Of a stretch of 64,000 nt of DNA, positions 34,740 to 42,393 are shown piece after piece (the first letter of the stretch is position 1; every line of letters begins with the position of its first letter). Source of the stretch: Bacteroidia bacterium (lineage in GTDB: Bacteria > Bacteroidota > Bacteroidia > Bacteroidales > Azobacteroidaceae). The stretch covers positions 1 through 64,000 of the forward strand of contig BNTV01000012.1 in assembly GCA_025996865.1 (NCBI GenBank), given 5' to 3'. The notes beneath the pieces are model-generated. The model had not been told where the DNA came from and ran no database searches. It saw nothing but the letters and a program-made list of their open reading frames with translations. A program made the translations under genes and the position numbers.

Positions 34740-35105
34740 ATGATAAAACAGTTGATTTTAGTTGGATTAGGAGGAGGAATCGGAAGTATCATGCGATTTC
34801 TTGTTTCGCGGATTCCTTTTGCGCAAAGTTCTTTTCCGTGGGCGACGTTTGTTGTTAATGTTGCCGGTTGCTTCATTATCGGGTTATTGATCGGGTTGTC
34901 GGTTAAACATCAGTTTTTGGATGCGAATATGAAACTGTTGCTCATCACCGGATTCTGCGGAGGCTTCACTACTTTTTCTACTTTTTCGGCTGAAAATGTT
35001 TATTTGTATCAGTCGGGAAATTATCTTTCACTTGCTTTTTACGTGTTTTTGAGTGTTATTGTCGGATTTGCTGCTGTGGTTTTGGGATTAGCTTTAAGCA
35101 AATAA
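34740..35105 (+). CDS. crcB: Fluoride ion channel/exporter CrcB (Fluc)
   Basis: This 121-residue membrane protein has four predicted helices. GGGIGSIMRFLVSR near the start, TFVVNVAGCFIIGLLIG (with the key Asn) and GFCGGFTTFSTFSAE (about residue 70) are the fluoride-channel signatures. It lies 7 bases after the S4 gene and shares its transcript; no fluoride riboswitch is visible in front of it. I chose the ATG at 34740; upstream in-frame codons overlap the S4 gene. Confidence 0.93.
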   Translation: MIKQLILVGLGGGIGSIMRFLVSRIPFAQSSFPWATFVVNVAGCFIIGLLIGLSVKHQFLDANMKLLLITGFCGGFTTFSTFSAENVYLYQSGNYLSLAFYVFLSVIVGFAAVVLGLALSK

Positions 35106-35110
35106 TTTGT

Positions 35111-35118
35111 TATCTTTG
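35111..35118 (+). promoter_or_regulatory. -7 promoter box TATCTTTG for aguA-aguB
   Basis: TATCTTTG lies 31 bp before the ATG at 35149 and speaks against the alternative in-frame start at 35128. Confidence 0.6.
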
Positions 35119-35148
35119 TCGAAATAATTGCCATTTATTTTCAGTAAA

Positions 35149-36189
35149 ATGATAAAAAACAACAATACATTTACCTTGCAATTACCAGCCGAATGGGAAC
35201 CGCAAAGCGGCGTCATGCTGACTTGGCCGCACCAAGATACGGATTGGAAACCTTATCTGGATGAAGTGATTCCTTGTTTCGTAGCCATAGCCCAAGCTAT
35301 TGTCCGAAAAGAAAAATTATTGATTGTCTGCGCTTCGATGGATGAAGTAAAAGCGGCTTTGGGAAACATTGACGAATCCCGCATTATTTTCCGGGAAATA
35401 TCTTCCAACGATACCTGGGCGCGTGATCACGGTCCGATTGGTATCCGGCTAAACGGCGCTCCATCTGTTTACGACTTTACTTTCAACGGTTGGGGATTGA
35501 AATTTCCTGCGAATCAGGATAACCAAATTACGAAAAAACTTTTTGAAAGTCAGGTTTTTTCTTCCCATACCGGTTATCAGAATATGCTGCACGTTGTATT
35601 GGAAGGCGGAAGCATCGAGTCGGACGGAGAAGGTACTTTGTTGACTACAAGCCGTTGCCTTTTATCAAAAAACCGCAACGAATACAAAAGCAAGGAAGAA
35701 ATTGCCGATTATTTTCAAATGATTTTCGGCCTTAAACGCATATTGTGGCTGAATAAAGGTTATTTGGCAGGCGATGATACCGACAGTCACATTGATACTT
35801 TGGCGCGGTTCTGCAACCCTCAAACGATCGCTTACGTACAATGTACGGACGAAAGCGACGAGCATTTCAAAGAATTGTCGCAAATGGAGCAGGAACTCCA
35901 AAAATTCAAAACAATGGACGGTAAACCCTATCGTTTGATTCCTTTGCCGATGGCTGAACCCGTTTATGAAGACGGCGAACGGCTGCCGGCTACTTACGCT
36001 AATTTTCTGATTATCAATGAAACCGTTTTGATGCCGGGCTACAATTCTCCTTTGGACGAAGTTGCTCGTTTGCAATTGCAGCAAGCCTTTCCCGATAGGG
36101 AAATTGTCGTTATTAATTGTCTTCCGCTAATCAAACAACATGGCAGTTTGCATTGTGTAACGATGCAGTTCCCGGAAGGATTTTTATAA
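35149..36189 (+). CDS. aguA: Agmatine deiminase
   Basis: This 346-residue enzyme hydrolyses agmatine to N-carbamoylputrescine. PQSGVMLTWPHQDTDW near the start, NDTWARDHGPIGI, VLEGGSIESDGEGTLLTTSRCLL, and the catalytic cysteine in KQHGSLHCVTMQFP near the C-terminus are all family hallmarks, as are the DDTDSHIDTLARF histidine and aspartate residues. It pairs with aguB, 22 bp downstream, to make putrescine from arginine. Confidence 0.95.
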   Translation: MIKNNNTFTLQLPAEWEPQSGVMLTWPHQDTDWKPYLDEVIPCFVAIAQAIVRKEKLLIVCASMDEVKAALGNIDESRIIFREISSNDTWARDHGPIGIRLNGAPSVYDFTFNGWGLKFPANQDNQITKKLFESQVFSSHTGYQNMLHVVLEGGSIESDGEGTLLTTSRCLLSKNRNEYKSKEEIADYFQMIFGLKRILWLNKGYLAGDDTDSHIDTLARFCNPQTIAYVQCTDESDEHFKELSQMEQELQKFKTMDGKPYRLIPLPMAEPVYEDGERLPATYANFLIINETVLMPGYNSPLDEVARLQLQQAFPDREIVVINCLPLIKQHGSLHCVTMQFPEGFL

Positions 36190-36211
36190 ACCTAAAAACT
36201 CCAATGTCAAT

Positions 36212-37090
36212 ATGATAAAAATTGGTTTAATCCAGCAGTCCAACACAGCTGATGCACAGAAAAATATCACCAAATTAATGGCCAATATCCGGGATTGTGT
36301 TGCCAGGGGCGCTCAATTAGTTGTCTTGCAGGAATTGCATAATTCATTGTATTTCTGTCAGGTAGAAAATACGGAAAATTTTGATATGGCGGAAAATATT
36401 CCCGGCCCTTCTACGGAATTATTCGGTACGCTTGCCAAAGAATTGGGAGTCGTTTTGGTCTTGTCGTTGTTCGAAAAACGAGCAGCCGGTCTCTACCACA
36501 ACACCGCCGTAGTGATTGAGAAGGACGGCTCAATTGCCGGAAAATACCGCAAAATGCACATTCCCGACGATCCGGCTTATTATGAAAAGTTTTACTTTAC
36601 GCCGGGGGATTTGGGTTTTCGACCGATTCAAACTTCCGTAGGAAAATTAGGCGTGATGGTTTGCTGGGATCAGTGGTATCCCGAAGCCGCCCGTTTGATG
36701 GCTTTGGCCGGAGCCGACATTTTGATTTATCCGACCGCCATCGGTTGGGAATCGTCCGATGCGGAAGCGGAAAAAGAAAGGCAAAAAAACGCTTGGGTGA
36801 CCGTCCAGCGGGGACATGCCGTTTCCAACGGGTTGCCGGTAATCGCTGTTAATAGAGTGGGATATGAAAGTGATCTTTCCGGTCAAACGCAGGGAATTCA
36901 ATTTTGGGGAAATAGCTTTGTCGCAGGACCGCAGGGAGAAATCATTGTATCGGCTTCTTCCGGAAAAGAAGAAAACCTGATGGTAGAAATTGACTTGGAA
37001 CGATCGGAAACTGTGCGCCGTTGGTGGCCTTTTCTGCGCGATCGAAGAATTGATGCTTATGGGGATTTGACTAAGCGATTTATTGATTAA
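36212..37090 (+). CDS. aguB: N-carbamoylputrescine amidase
   Basis: This 292-residue nitrilase-superfamily enzyme hydrolyses N-carbamoylputrescine to putrescine. The catalytic Glu-Lys-Cys triad is visible: VVLQELHNSLYFC (Glu), YRKMHIPDDPAYYEKFYF (Lys) and VMVCWDQWYPEAARL (Cys near residue 152). The YEKFYF...W segment is typical of AguB, and it follows aguA in the same operon. Confidence 0.95.
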   Translation: MIKIGLIQQSNTADAQKNITKLMANIRDCVARGAQLVVLQELHNSLYFCQVENTENFDMAENIPGPSTELFGTLAKELGVVLVLSLFEKRAAGLYHNTAVVIEKDGSIAGKYRKMHIPDDPAYYEKFYFTPGDLGFRPIQTSVGKLGVMVCWDQWYPEAARLMALAGADILIYPTAIGWESSDAEAEKERQKNAWVTVQRGHAVSNGLPVIAVNRVGYESDLSGQTQGIQFWGNSFVAGPQGEIIVSASSGKEENLMVEIDLERSETVRRWWPFLRDRRIDAYGDLTKRFID

Positions 37091-37093
37091 TTT

Positions 37094-37537
37094 TTATCTT
37101 TTCCCGACAAAAAACCGCCTCATCAACTCCCGCGCCTCATCAGCAAGAACACCGGACGCAACCTCTGTTTTCGGATGAAGTAATGCCGGAGCAATCAACG
37201 AATATCCTCTTTTTTCATCACCGGCGCCATATACAATCCGCGAAATCTGCGCCCAAGCCAATGCGCCCGCACACATGGGGCAAGGTTCAATGGTTACATA
37301 CAATGTGCAGTCTTTCAGATATTTACCGCCTAAAACGGAAGCGGCTGCCGTAATAGCTTGCATCTCGGCGTGAGCAGTTACATCGTTCAAAGTTTCGGTC
37401 AGGTTATGGGCGCGGGCAATGATTCTTCGGTTGCAGACAATCACCGCACCGACAGGAACTTCACCTTCGTCGAAAGCTTTTTCAGCTTCCGACAAGGCTT
37501 GTTTCATAAAATATGCATCATTCAGGATATCGTCCAT
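37094..37537 (-). CDS. tadA: Nucleoside deaminase, probable tRNA adenosine deaminase TadA
   Basis: This 147-residue zinc deaminase has VTAHAEMQAITAAASVL (H-A-E) and YVTIEPCPMCAGALAWAQI (P-C-x-x-C). The length and the MKQALSEAEKAFDEGEVPVGAV start are those of TadA, which forms inosine at the tRNA wobble position. It converges on aguB three bases away and is followed by the cyclophilin gene on the same strand, two bases after its start codon region. Confidence 0.92.
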   Translation of the reverse strand: MDDILNDAYFMKQALSEAEKAFDEGEVPVGAVIVCNRRIIARAHNLTETLNDVTAHAEMQAITAAASVLGGKYLKDCTLYVTIEPCPMCAGALAWAQISRIVYGAGDEKRGYSLIAPALLHPKTEVASGVLADEARELMRRFFVGKR

Positions 37538-37539
37538 TT

Positions 37540-38193
37540 TTAATCTTTGACAATCCGGATAATCCGGACATCAGCCAAAGGCCAATCACCGGGGCCGGTC
37601 GGGACGGAAGCTATTTTATCAATAATATCCAATCCTTCTACGACTTCACCAAAAACGGTATAATTCTGATCCAAGAAAGGAGTGCCTCCCAAAGTCTTGT
37701 AAATTCCCCGCTGAAATTCTGAAAAGGTCAAATGCATCTGATTTTCAATCGCATCCAATTCTTCATCGGAAAAAGAATGTCCCTGCACAATGTAAAACTG
37801 CGAACAGGACGAACGTTTTTCGGGATTGACTTGGTCGCCTGTGCGTGCAGCAGCCAAAGCGCCTTTTTTGTGGAAATTTTCAGGCGCAAATTCGGCCGGA
37901 ATCGTATAGCCCAAATCTCCGCCTCCGGCGAGATGTTCACCTGCTTTTGCCGTCTTGGTAGCGCCGTTCCCCGTCTGAATCATAAATTGAGGAATAATGC
38001 GGTGAAACAAAACACTGTCATAAAATTGTTCTGCAACTAATTTTTCGAAATTTTCTTTGTGAAGCGGCGTATTTTCAAACAATTTCACCTTGATACTTCC
38101 CAAAGAAGTCTCAATGGTGTAGATTTGCGCCTTGGGTTGGCAGGAAGCGGACATAAATACTATAATTGATAAAATGAATAATTTAAATTTCAT
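37540..38193 (-). CDS. Peptidylprolyl isomerase, cyclophilin type, lipoprotein
   Basis: This 217-residue protein has a lipoprotein signal (FILSIIVFMSASCQ) and a cyclophilin domain (SLGSIKVKLFENTPLHKENF; FHRIIPQFMIQTGN; CSQFYIVQGHSF; NYTVFGEVVEGLDIID). It catalyses proline isomerisation of exported proteins. I chose the ATG at 38193, where the signal begins; the frame is open to 38274 but that part crosses the promoter of the next gene. It is upstream of tadA and probably co-transcribed with it. Confidence 0.9.
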   Translation of the reverse strand: MKFKLFILSIIVFMSASCQPKAQIYTIETSLGSIKVKLFENTPLHKENFEKLVAEQFYDSVLFHRIIPQFMIQTGNGATKTAKAGEHLAGGGDLGYTIPAEFAPENFHKKGALAAARTGDQVNPEKRSSCSQFYIVQGHSFSDEELDAIENQMHLTFSEFQRGIYKTLGGTPFLDQNYTVFGEVVEGLDIIDKIASVPTGPGDWPLADVRIIRIVKD

Positions 38194-38259
38194 TGACACA
38201 AAAATAAAAAATACCCGGCAAAGATACAAAAAGTTTGGAAATAATATCAATCTTTTGCT

Positions 38260-38267
38260 TACTTTTG
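38260..38267 (+). promoter_or_regulatory. -7 promoter box TACTTTTG for the yraN gene
   Basis: TACTTTTG lies 29 bp before the ATG at 38296. Confidence 0.5.
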
Positions 38268-38295
38268 CAGTCATAAATCATCATCTATATTAACT

Positions 38296-38673
38296 ATGGC
38301 CGAACACAACGAATTGGGAAAAGACGGCGAATCCGCTGCCGTCACTTATTTGAAAAAAAACGGATATGAAATTTTGCATACCAACTGGCAAAAAGGTCAT
38401 TTTGAGTTGGACATTGTCGCAAAATCAGAAGATGAATTGGTTTTCGTTGAAGTTAAAACCCGTTCCGAAGGGAGTATTACCGACCCGGAAGATGCGATCA
38501 CCAATCAAAAAATCAGGAATATCATCACTGCGGCGGATATTTATATCAAGTTTTTTGACATTGATCTGCCGGCGAGATTCGATATTATTTCCGTTATCGG
38601 GAAAAGCCCGGATTTTGAAATTGACCATATCGAAGACGCTTTTTATCCTCCGGTGAACATCCGGCGTTGGTAA
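38296..38673 (+). CDS. YraN family endonuclease-like protein (UPF0102)
   Basis: This 125-residue protein has the PD-(D/E)XK-like core LDIVAKSEDELVFVEVKTRS (residues about 37-56) preceded by GESAAVTYLKKNGYEIL, the UPF0102 start. Its role is unknown; DNA repair or resolution is suspected for the family. Its promoter box is at 38260. MmcQ and BirA follow. Confidence 0.9.
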   Translation: MAEHNELGKDGESAAVTYLKKNGYEILHTNWQKGHFELDIVAKSEDELVFVEVKTRSEGSITDPEDAITNQKIRNIITAADIYIKFFDIDLPARFDIISVIGKSPDFEIDHIEDAFYPPVNIRRW

Positions 38674-38731
38674 AATGATTTGTTTATTAGAATTATTTGG
38701 ATTAAATTTGTGGAAATAAACATCAATTGCT

Positions 38732-39094
38732 ATGAATGTCGAAGATCTTCATGAATATTGCCTTTCCATCAAAGGGACAACCGATTGTTTCCCTTTTGAC
38801 GATGTTTCCTTGGTGATGAAAGTCATGGGAAAAATATTCGCTTTAATCCCATTGGATAATCCGGTGTTCCAAATCTCTTTGAAATGTGATCCTGAGCAAG
38901 CTATTGAACTGCGGGAACGATATGCTTGCGTGGAACCGGCTTATCATTGCAACAAAAAATACTGGAATACCATTTATCCGAATCGGGAAATGACGGATGA
39001 GGAAATAAAAAAGTGGATTCGTCATTCCGTAGATGAAGTGATGAAGAAATTACCGAAACGGGTTCGGGATGAATATTACAACAATGAACAATAA
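38732..39094 (+). CDS. MmcQ/YjbR family DNA-binding protein
   Basis: This 120-residue protein of the CyaY-like double-wing fold has the hallmark FPFDDVSLVMKVMGKIFAL near residue 20 and the W-x-x-I...I-R-H-S-x-D-E-V end. The family is thought to bind DNA. Its last 11 bases overlap the birA ATG at 39084, so the genes are coupled. Confidence 0.9.
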   Translation: MNVEDLHEYCLSIKGTTDCFPFDDVSLVMKVMGKIFALIPLDNPVFQISLKCDPEQAIELRERYACVEPAYHCNKKYWNTIYPNREMTDEEIKKWIRHSVDEVMKKLPKRVRDEYYNNEQ

Positions 39095-39827
39095 CATCCT
39101 TAAAATCAAGGAAACCGATTCGACCAATCATTGGCTGAAGGAACAAAGTGAAAAACAGGCTTTGGACGAAGGCACGACCATTGTTGCCGAATTTCAGACG
39201 GCAGGAAAAGGACAAAGAGGAAATCACTGGGAATCGGAAGCCGGAAAAAATATCACTTGCAGCATGATTCTGTATCCGGAATTTCTGCCGCTTAAACAAC
39301 ATTTTTTACTTTCCGAAGCTGTCGCTTTGGGATTGAAAGACGCCATAGAACAATACATCCGGCCTGTTGACATTAAATGGCCGAATGATATTTATTATCA
39401 AAATAAAAAAATGGCCGGTATCCTGATAGAGAATGAATTAACAGGAAATATTATCGGTAAATCCATCATCGGTATCGGACTGAATGTCAATCAGGAACAA
39501 TTTTCGGCTGTTGCTCCGAATGCTGTTTCCATGAAACAGGTTCTTGGAAAAGAAATAAATATTGACGCTCTTTTGGAAAAAACTATAACTGCTATACTGT
39601 TCCGTTACAATACATTAAAAAACGGGAATTCCGGATTAATTGCTTCGGACTATCAGGATTCATTATATAGAAAATCAGGACTCCATCTTTTCGCAGACAA
39701 AAATGGTTCATTTAATGCTGAAATAGAAAGAGTTGCCGACGATGGTTTTCTCCATTTAATTACAGATGCGGGAGAAAAACGCTGTTATACGTTCAAGGAA
39801 GTTAGTTATTGCCCCCCGGCCCCCTAA
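39084..39827 (+). CDS. birA: Biotin--[acetyl-CoA-carboxylase] ligase
   Basis: This 248-residue enzyme attaches biotin to carboxylase lysines. ETDSTNHWLKEQ, FQTAGKGQRGNHWESEAGKN (biotin/ATP loop), IKWPNDIYYQNKKMAGILIE and IIGIGLNVNQEQF are all present. There is no N-terminal HTH, so it is not a repressor. The last residues (CPPAP) and the TAA stop derive from the palindromic element at 39811, so the natural C-terminus has been replaced. Confidence 0.93.
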   Translation: MNNNILKIKETDSTNHWLKEQSEKQALDEGTTIVAEFQTAGKGQRGNHWESEAGKNITCSMILYPEFLPLKQHFLLSEAVALGLKDAIEQYIRPVDIKWPNDIYYQNKKMAGILIENELTGNIIGKSIIGIGLNVNQEQFSAVAPNAVSMKQVLGKEINIDALLEKTITAILFRYNTLKNGNSGLIASDYQDSLYRKSGLHLFADKNGSFNAEIERVADDGFLHLITDAGEKRCYTFKEVSYCPPAP

Positions 39828-39891
39828 AGGGGGAGTTGGAACCGTGAGTTTTTTATTGTGCTGCGGCAAAGTCCCCTTCAGACTTAGGGGT
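39811..39891. repeat. Two-part palindromic element at the birA/radical SAM junction
   Basis: GGCCCCCTAAAGGGGGAGTT is followed about 45 bases later by AAAGTCCCCTTCAGACTTAG and GGG, the same layout as in Mfd (48826-48937). It supplies the stop codon of birA on one strand and the last residues (KTPKSEGDFAAAQ) and stop of the radical SAM gene on the other. Confidence 0.8.
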
Positions 39892-40959
39892 TTTTATCCG
39901 CCGATAGTGGCAAACCAATAATTTACCGTCATTGTCATGTAAATGCATCCCATTCCCTTCGCAATAGCGAAACATGGAACAGTCGCCGCAAATGTCTTTT
40001 CGCGTCCATTCGCGATTGCGGAAGGGCTGAAAACGGTTATTCCAAACGTCCATAAAATCATCCTTGTAAATATTTCCTTGATGAAAATTCGCACGAATAC
40101 TCGGACAAGCGGAAATCGAACCGTCAGCCAGAACAGAAGCCACATTTACTCCGGCATAACATTCATAAAAATGGTCGCGAACTTCCATTTCGTAATTTCC
40201 GAGGAAACCTTCGCAACCGTAATTCAAAAGGATTCGGCCTTCTTTGCGCGTTGCACGTATAAAATCAAGCACAGAAGTAAAATCTTCGTTGGAAAGTTGC
40301 AGTTCGGGAAGTTCTGCGGCGCGTCCGACAGGAAAAATGGTAAAAATCCGCCAGTTCTTTACGCCAGTATCTATTAGAAATTCTTTAAAAGCAGGTAATT
40401 CTTCGAGATTTTTCCGGTTCGCACAGGTAACAATGTCCCAAACAATCTCTTTTTCTCCGGCCAGCATCCGGACGGCATTCAAAGCATTTGCATAACTCTG
40501 AGGATGACGACGTAACCAATTATGCGCTTCTTCAAAACCGTCAAGGCTAATCGTAATGGAATGTAAGCCTGCCGCCAACAATGAATCCAAGCGCTCGCGA
40601 GTAAGCGCCATCCCGTTGGAAACCATTCCCCAAGGGAAACCGCGCCGGTAGAGTTCCAGTCCGCATTCTTCAATGTCGTTTCTCACCAAAGCTTCTCCAC
40701 CGGTAAAAATAATCATGGTTTTGTTCGGATTGACATGCGGCGTAATTTGATCAATTATATTCAGAAAATCAGCGACAGGCATATCGGCTTGATCGGCAAT
40801 GGCGCGGCAATCGCTTCCGCAATGACGGCAGGCAATGTTGCAACGAAGCGTACATTCCCAGAAAAGCGTGTTCAGTTCGTGCAAATGAACATTATTTTTC
40901 CGCATTTTCCGGAAAAGCTCCAACGCAATCCGTTTGCGAAGCGAAGGTTCTTTATTCAT
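39853..40959 (-). CDS. Radical SAM/SPASM maturase, partner of a small lipoprotein
   Basis: This 368-residue enzyme has the radical SAM cluster motif CNIACRHC (about residues 37-44), the SAM-binding FTGGEALVRNDI (about 83), and a C-terminal SPASM-like Cys cluster (CYAGVNVASVLADGSISACP, then ICGDCSMFRYCEGNG and LLVCHY). SPASM enzymes modify peptides or proteins, for example by forming thioether or C-C links. Its ATG overlaps the upstream lipoprotein gene by 8 bases, which ties it to that protein as a likely substrate. I recall such pairs in Bacteroidota as the TIGR04133/TIGR04134 families. The tail comes from the palindromic element. Confidence 0.85.
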   Translation of the reverse strand: MNKEPSLRKRIALELFRKMRKNNVHLHELNTLFWECTLRCNIACRHCGSDCRAIADQADMPVADFLNIIDQITPHVNPNKTMIIFTGGEALVRNDIEECGLELYRRGFPWGMVSNGMALTRERLDSLLAAGLHSITISLDGFEEAHNWLRRHPQSYANALNAVRMLAGEKEIVWDIVTCANRKNLEELPAFKEFLIDTGVKNWRIFTIFPVGRAAELPELQLSNEDFTSVLDFIRATRKEGRILLNYGCEGFLGNYEMEVRDHFYECYAGVNVASVLADGSISACPSIRANFHQGNIYKDDFMDVWNNRFQPFRNREWTRKDICGDCSMFRYCEGNGMHLHDNDGKLLVCHYRRIKTPKSEGDFAAAQ

Positions 40960-41479
40960 CGTCTTTTTGTTCGGTTAATGCAATATCCACATTGACAGTA
41001 TATTCACCGCCATACCAACCTTGTTGTTTACCGCTATGAGTAGTTCCTGTTACATTTACAGTCAAAATAGTATCCGAATATAAACCGTTTACCTTTCCGT
41101 CAATATCATTTACAAAAACAGGAATAGAAGTTGGAATATTTTTCTCATCGGGTATCATTTCGTAAGTGGAAAATATATCTTTCAATTCATATTCTCCATT
41201 TGCGTTTGTCGTGACGCTTGCCTTCTCTTTATACGGTGTCGGCTTAACGCCATACATCGGCGCAATTGTTGGTCGACTATAAGCCACGAGTATCCCCGGT
41301 ATTGGTTTTCCGGTTGCTTTATTGACGACAATGCCTTTTGTTTTTATGATGGTATAATCCGCATAGAGAGGGCCGTATTCATCAGGCCCATATTTATCGC
41401 AATTGGCAAAACCCAACAATCCGATTAATCCGGCTAAAGCCCAATTCGTTCCTTTAATGAATGCACGTTTGATTTTCAT
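40952..41479 (-). CDS. Radical-SAM-associated putative lipoprotein
   Basis: This 175-residue protein has a lipoprotein signal (IGLLGFANC, Cys about residue 27). The mature start DKYGPDEYGPLYADYTIIKT is Tyr/Gly/Pro-rich, then a CarboxypepD_reg-like beta-sandwich follows (KGIVVNKATGKPIPGILVAY; TTNANGEYELKD). A second YG motif occurs in APMYGVKPTPYK. The YG and MYG motifs are candidate sites for modification by the overlapping SPASM enzyme; that is inference. It is the first gene of the pair and is exported to the envelope. Confidence 0.78.
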   Translation of the reverse strand: MKIKRAFIKGTNWALAGLIGLLGFANCDKYGPDEYGPLYADYTIIKTKGIVVNKATGKPIPGILVAYSRPTIAPMYGVKPTPYKEKASVTTNANGEYELKDIFSTYEMIPDEKNIPTSIPVFVNDIDGKVNGLYSDTILTVNVTGTTHSGKQQGWYGGEYTVNVDIALTEQKDDE

Positions 41480-41559
41480 ACAAAATAGATAATTAAAGTT
41501 ATAACCTAATATATCAATGACAAAGTTTACTCAAACGTTGCATCACTTTACAAAAATCT

Positions 41560-41601
41560 TTCACCCTTCACCTTTCACCCTTCATCCTTCACCTTTCACC
41601 G
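41560..41601. repeat. Heptamer array TTCACCY, six units, end of the DUF3109 gene
   Basis: Six units of seven bases in exact register (TTCACCC, TTCACCT, one TTCATCC, last TTCACCG). The DUF3109 stop codon (41582-41584) and last residues VKGEG are inside the array. Confidence 0.95.
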
Positions 41602-42148
41602 TTTTTTCCAATTCTTCGTACCATTCTTTGCCAAACTTCCGAATCAGCGGTTCTCTCAAAAACTGATAAACTTTGACATTATTTTTCTTTCCCAAAATCC
41701 GCGCCGCCTCGCAAACACTCCACCGGTGATAATTAACCGCCCGAAAACCCTTGTAATGAGCGACTCGCACCGGATACAAATGACAGGAAACCGGTTTGTA
41801 AAAATCGGTTTTCCTCTCACGGAACGCTTTTTCAATGGCGCACAAGCAATTGTCATTTTCGTCGTAACAGGTGAAAACACAATCTTTTCCCTCGACAATA
41901 GAAGTGACGTATTCCCCATCCCTATCTACGTAAACGACTCCCTGTTTTTCAATCACTTTCTTCGCTTCCGAAGACAAATCGTCCCAAACAAGCGGAAGGA
42001 CTTCTTCCAGTCGAATCACTTCTTCTTTTTCTACCGGAGCGCCCGATTCGCCTTCCACACAGCAGATTCCTTTGCAGGCGGATAAATCGCATTGGAAGGC
42101 TTCTTCTAACACCTCCGGACTGATTATTGTATCTTGGATTAATAACAT
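41582..42148 (-). CDS. DUF3109 family Cys-rich protein
   Basis: This 188-residue protein has the pattern FQCDLSACKGICCVEGESGA, then CVFTCYDENDNCLCAIEKA and PVSCHLYPVRVAHYKG. Nine or so cysteines are in the YkgJ-like CxxxCC arrangement thought to bind zinc or an Fe-S cluster. The function is unknown. The C-terminus (TVKGEG) and stop are made by the heptamer array at 41560, which may have replaced the original end. It is followed on the same strand by the lipoprotein/radical SAM pair, about 100 bp away. Confidence 0.85.
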   Translation of the reverse strand: MLLIQDTIISPEVLEEAFQCDLSACKGICCVEGESGAPVEKEEVIRLEEVLPLVWDDLSSEAKKVIEKQGVVYVDRDGEYVTSIVEGKDCVFTCYDENDNCLCAIEKAFRERKTDFYKPVSCHLYPVRVAHYKGFRAVNYHRWSVCEAARILGKKNNVKVYQFLREPLIRKFGKEWYEELEKTVKGEG

Positions 42149-42267
42149 TTACGTTCTTATTTCATAAAAAATTTGAATATTTCGCCAAAAAGAAAATCAG
42201 CACTTACGTTGCAAAGGTAAGAAAAATTCCTTTTCAATTTATTGTACGATATAAAGAAAAAAATTAG

Positions 42268-42275
42268 TACTTTTG
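42268..42275 (+). promoter_or_regulatory. -7 promoter box TACTTTTG, long leader before the ABC-F gene
   Basis: TACTTTTG lies about 120 bases upstream of the ABC-F ATG at 42394, which leaves an unusually long leader for this genome. An ATG at 42338 opens a short peptide (MTRLLKQPCFQYSLLRKKLC) whose frame overlaps the main start. Confidence 0.5.
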
Positions 42276-42393
42276 TACCCACAAAAAAACGATTAAAAAT
42301 GTAAAATATAATTTCTTTCCAATATTAAAAATCGGCGATGACAAGACTTTTAAAACAGCCTTGTTTTCAGTATTCACTTTTAAGAAAGAAATT

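Noticed and set aside
34700..34740. A fluoride riboswitch before crcB
   Set aside because: crcB starts 7 bases after the S4 gene; there is no room and no riboswitch-like sequence.
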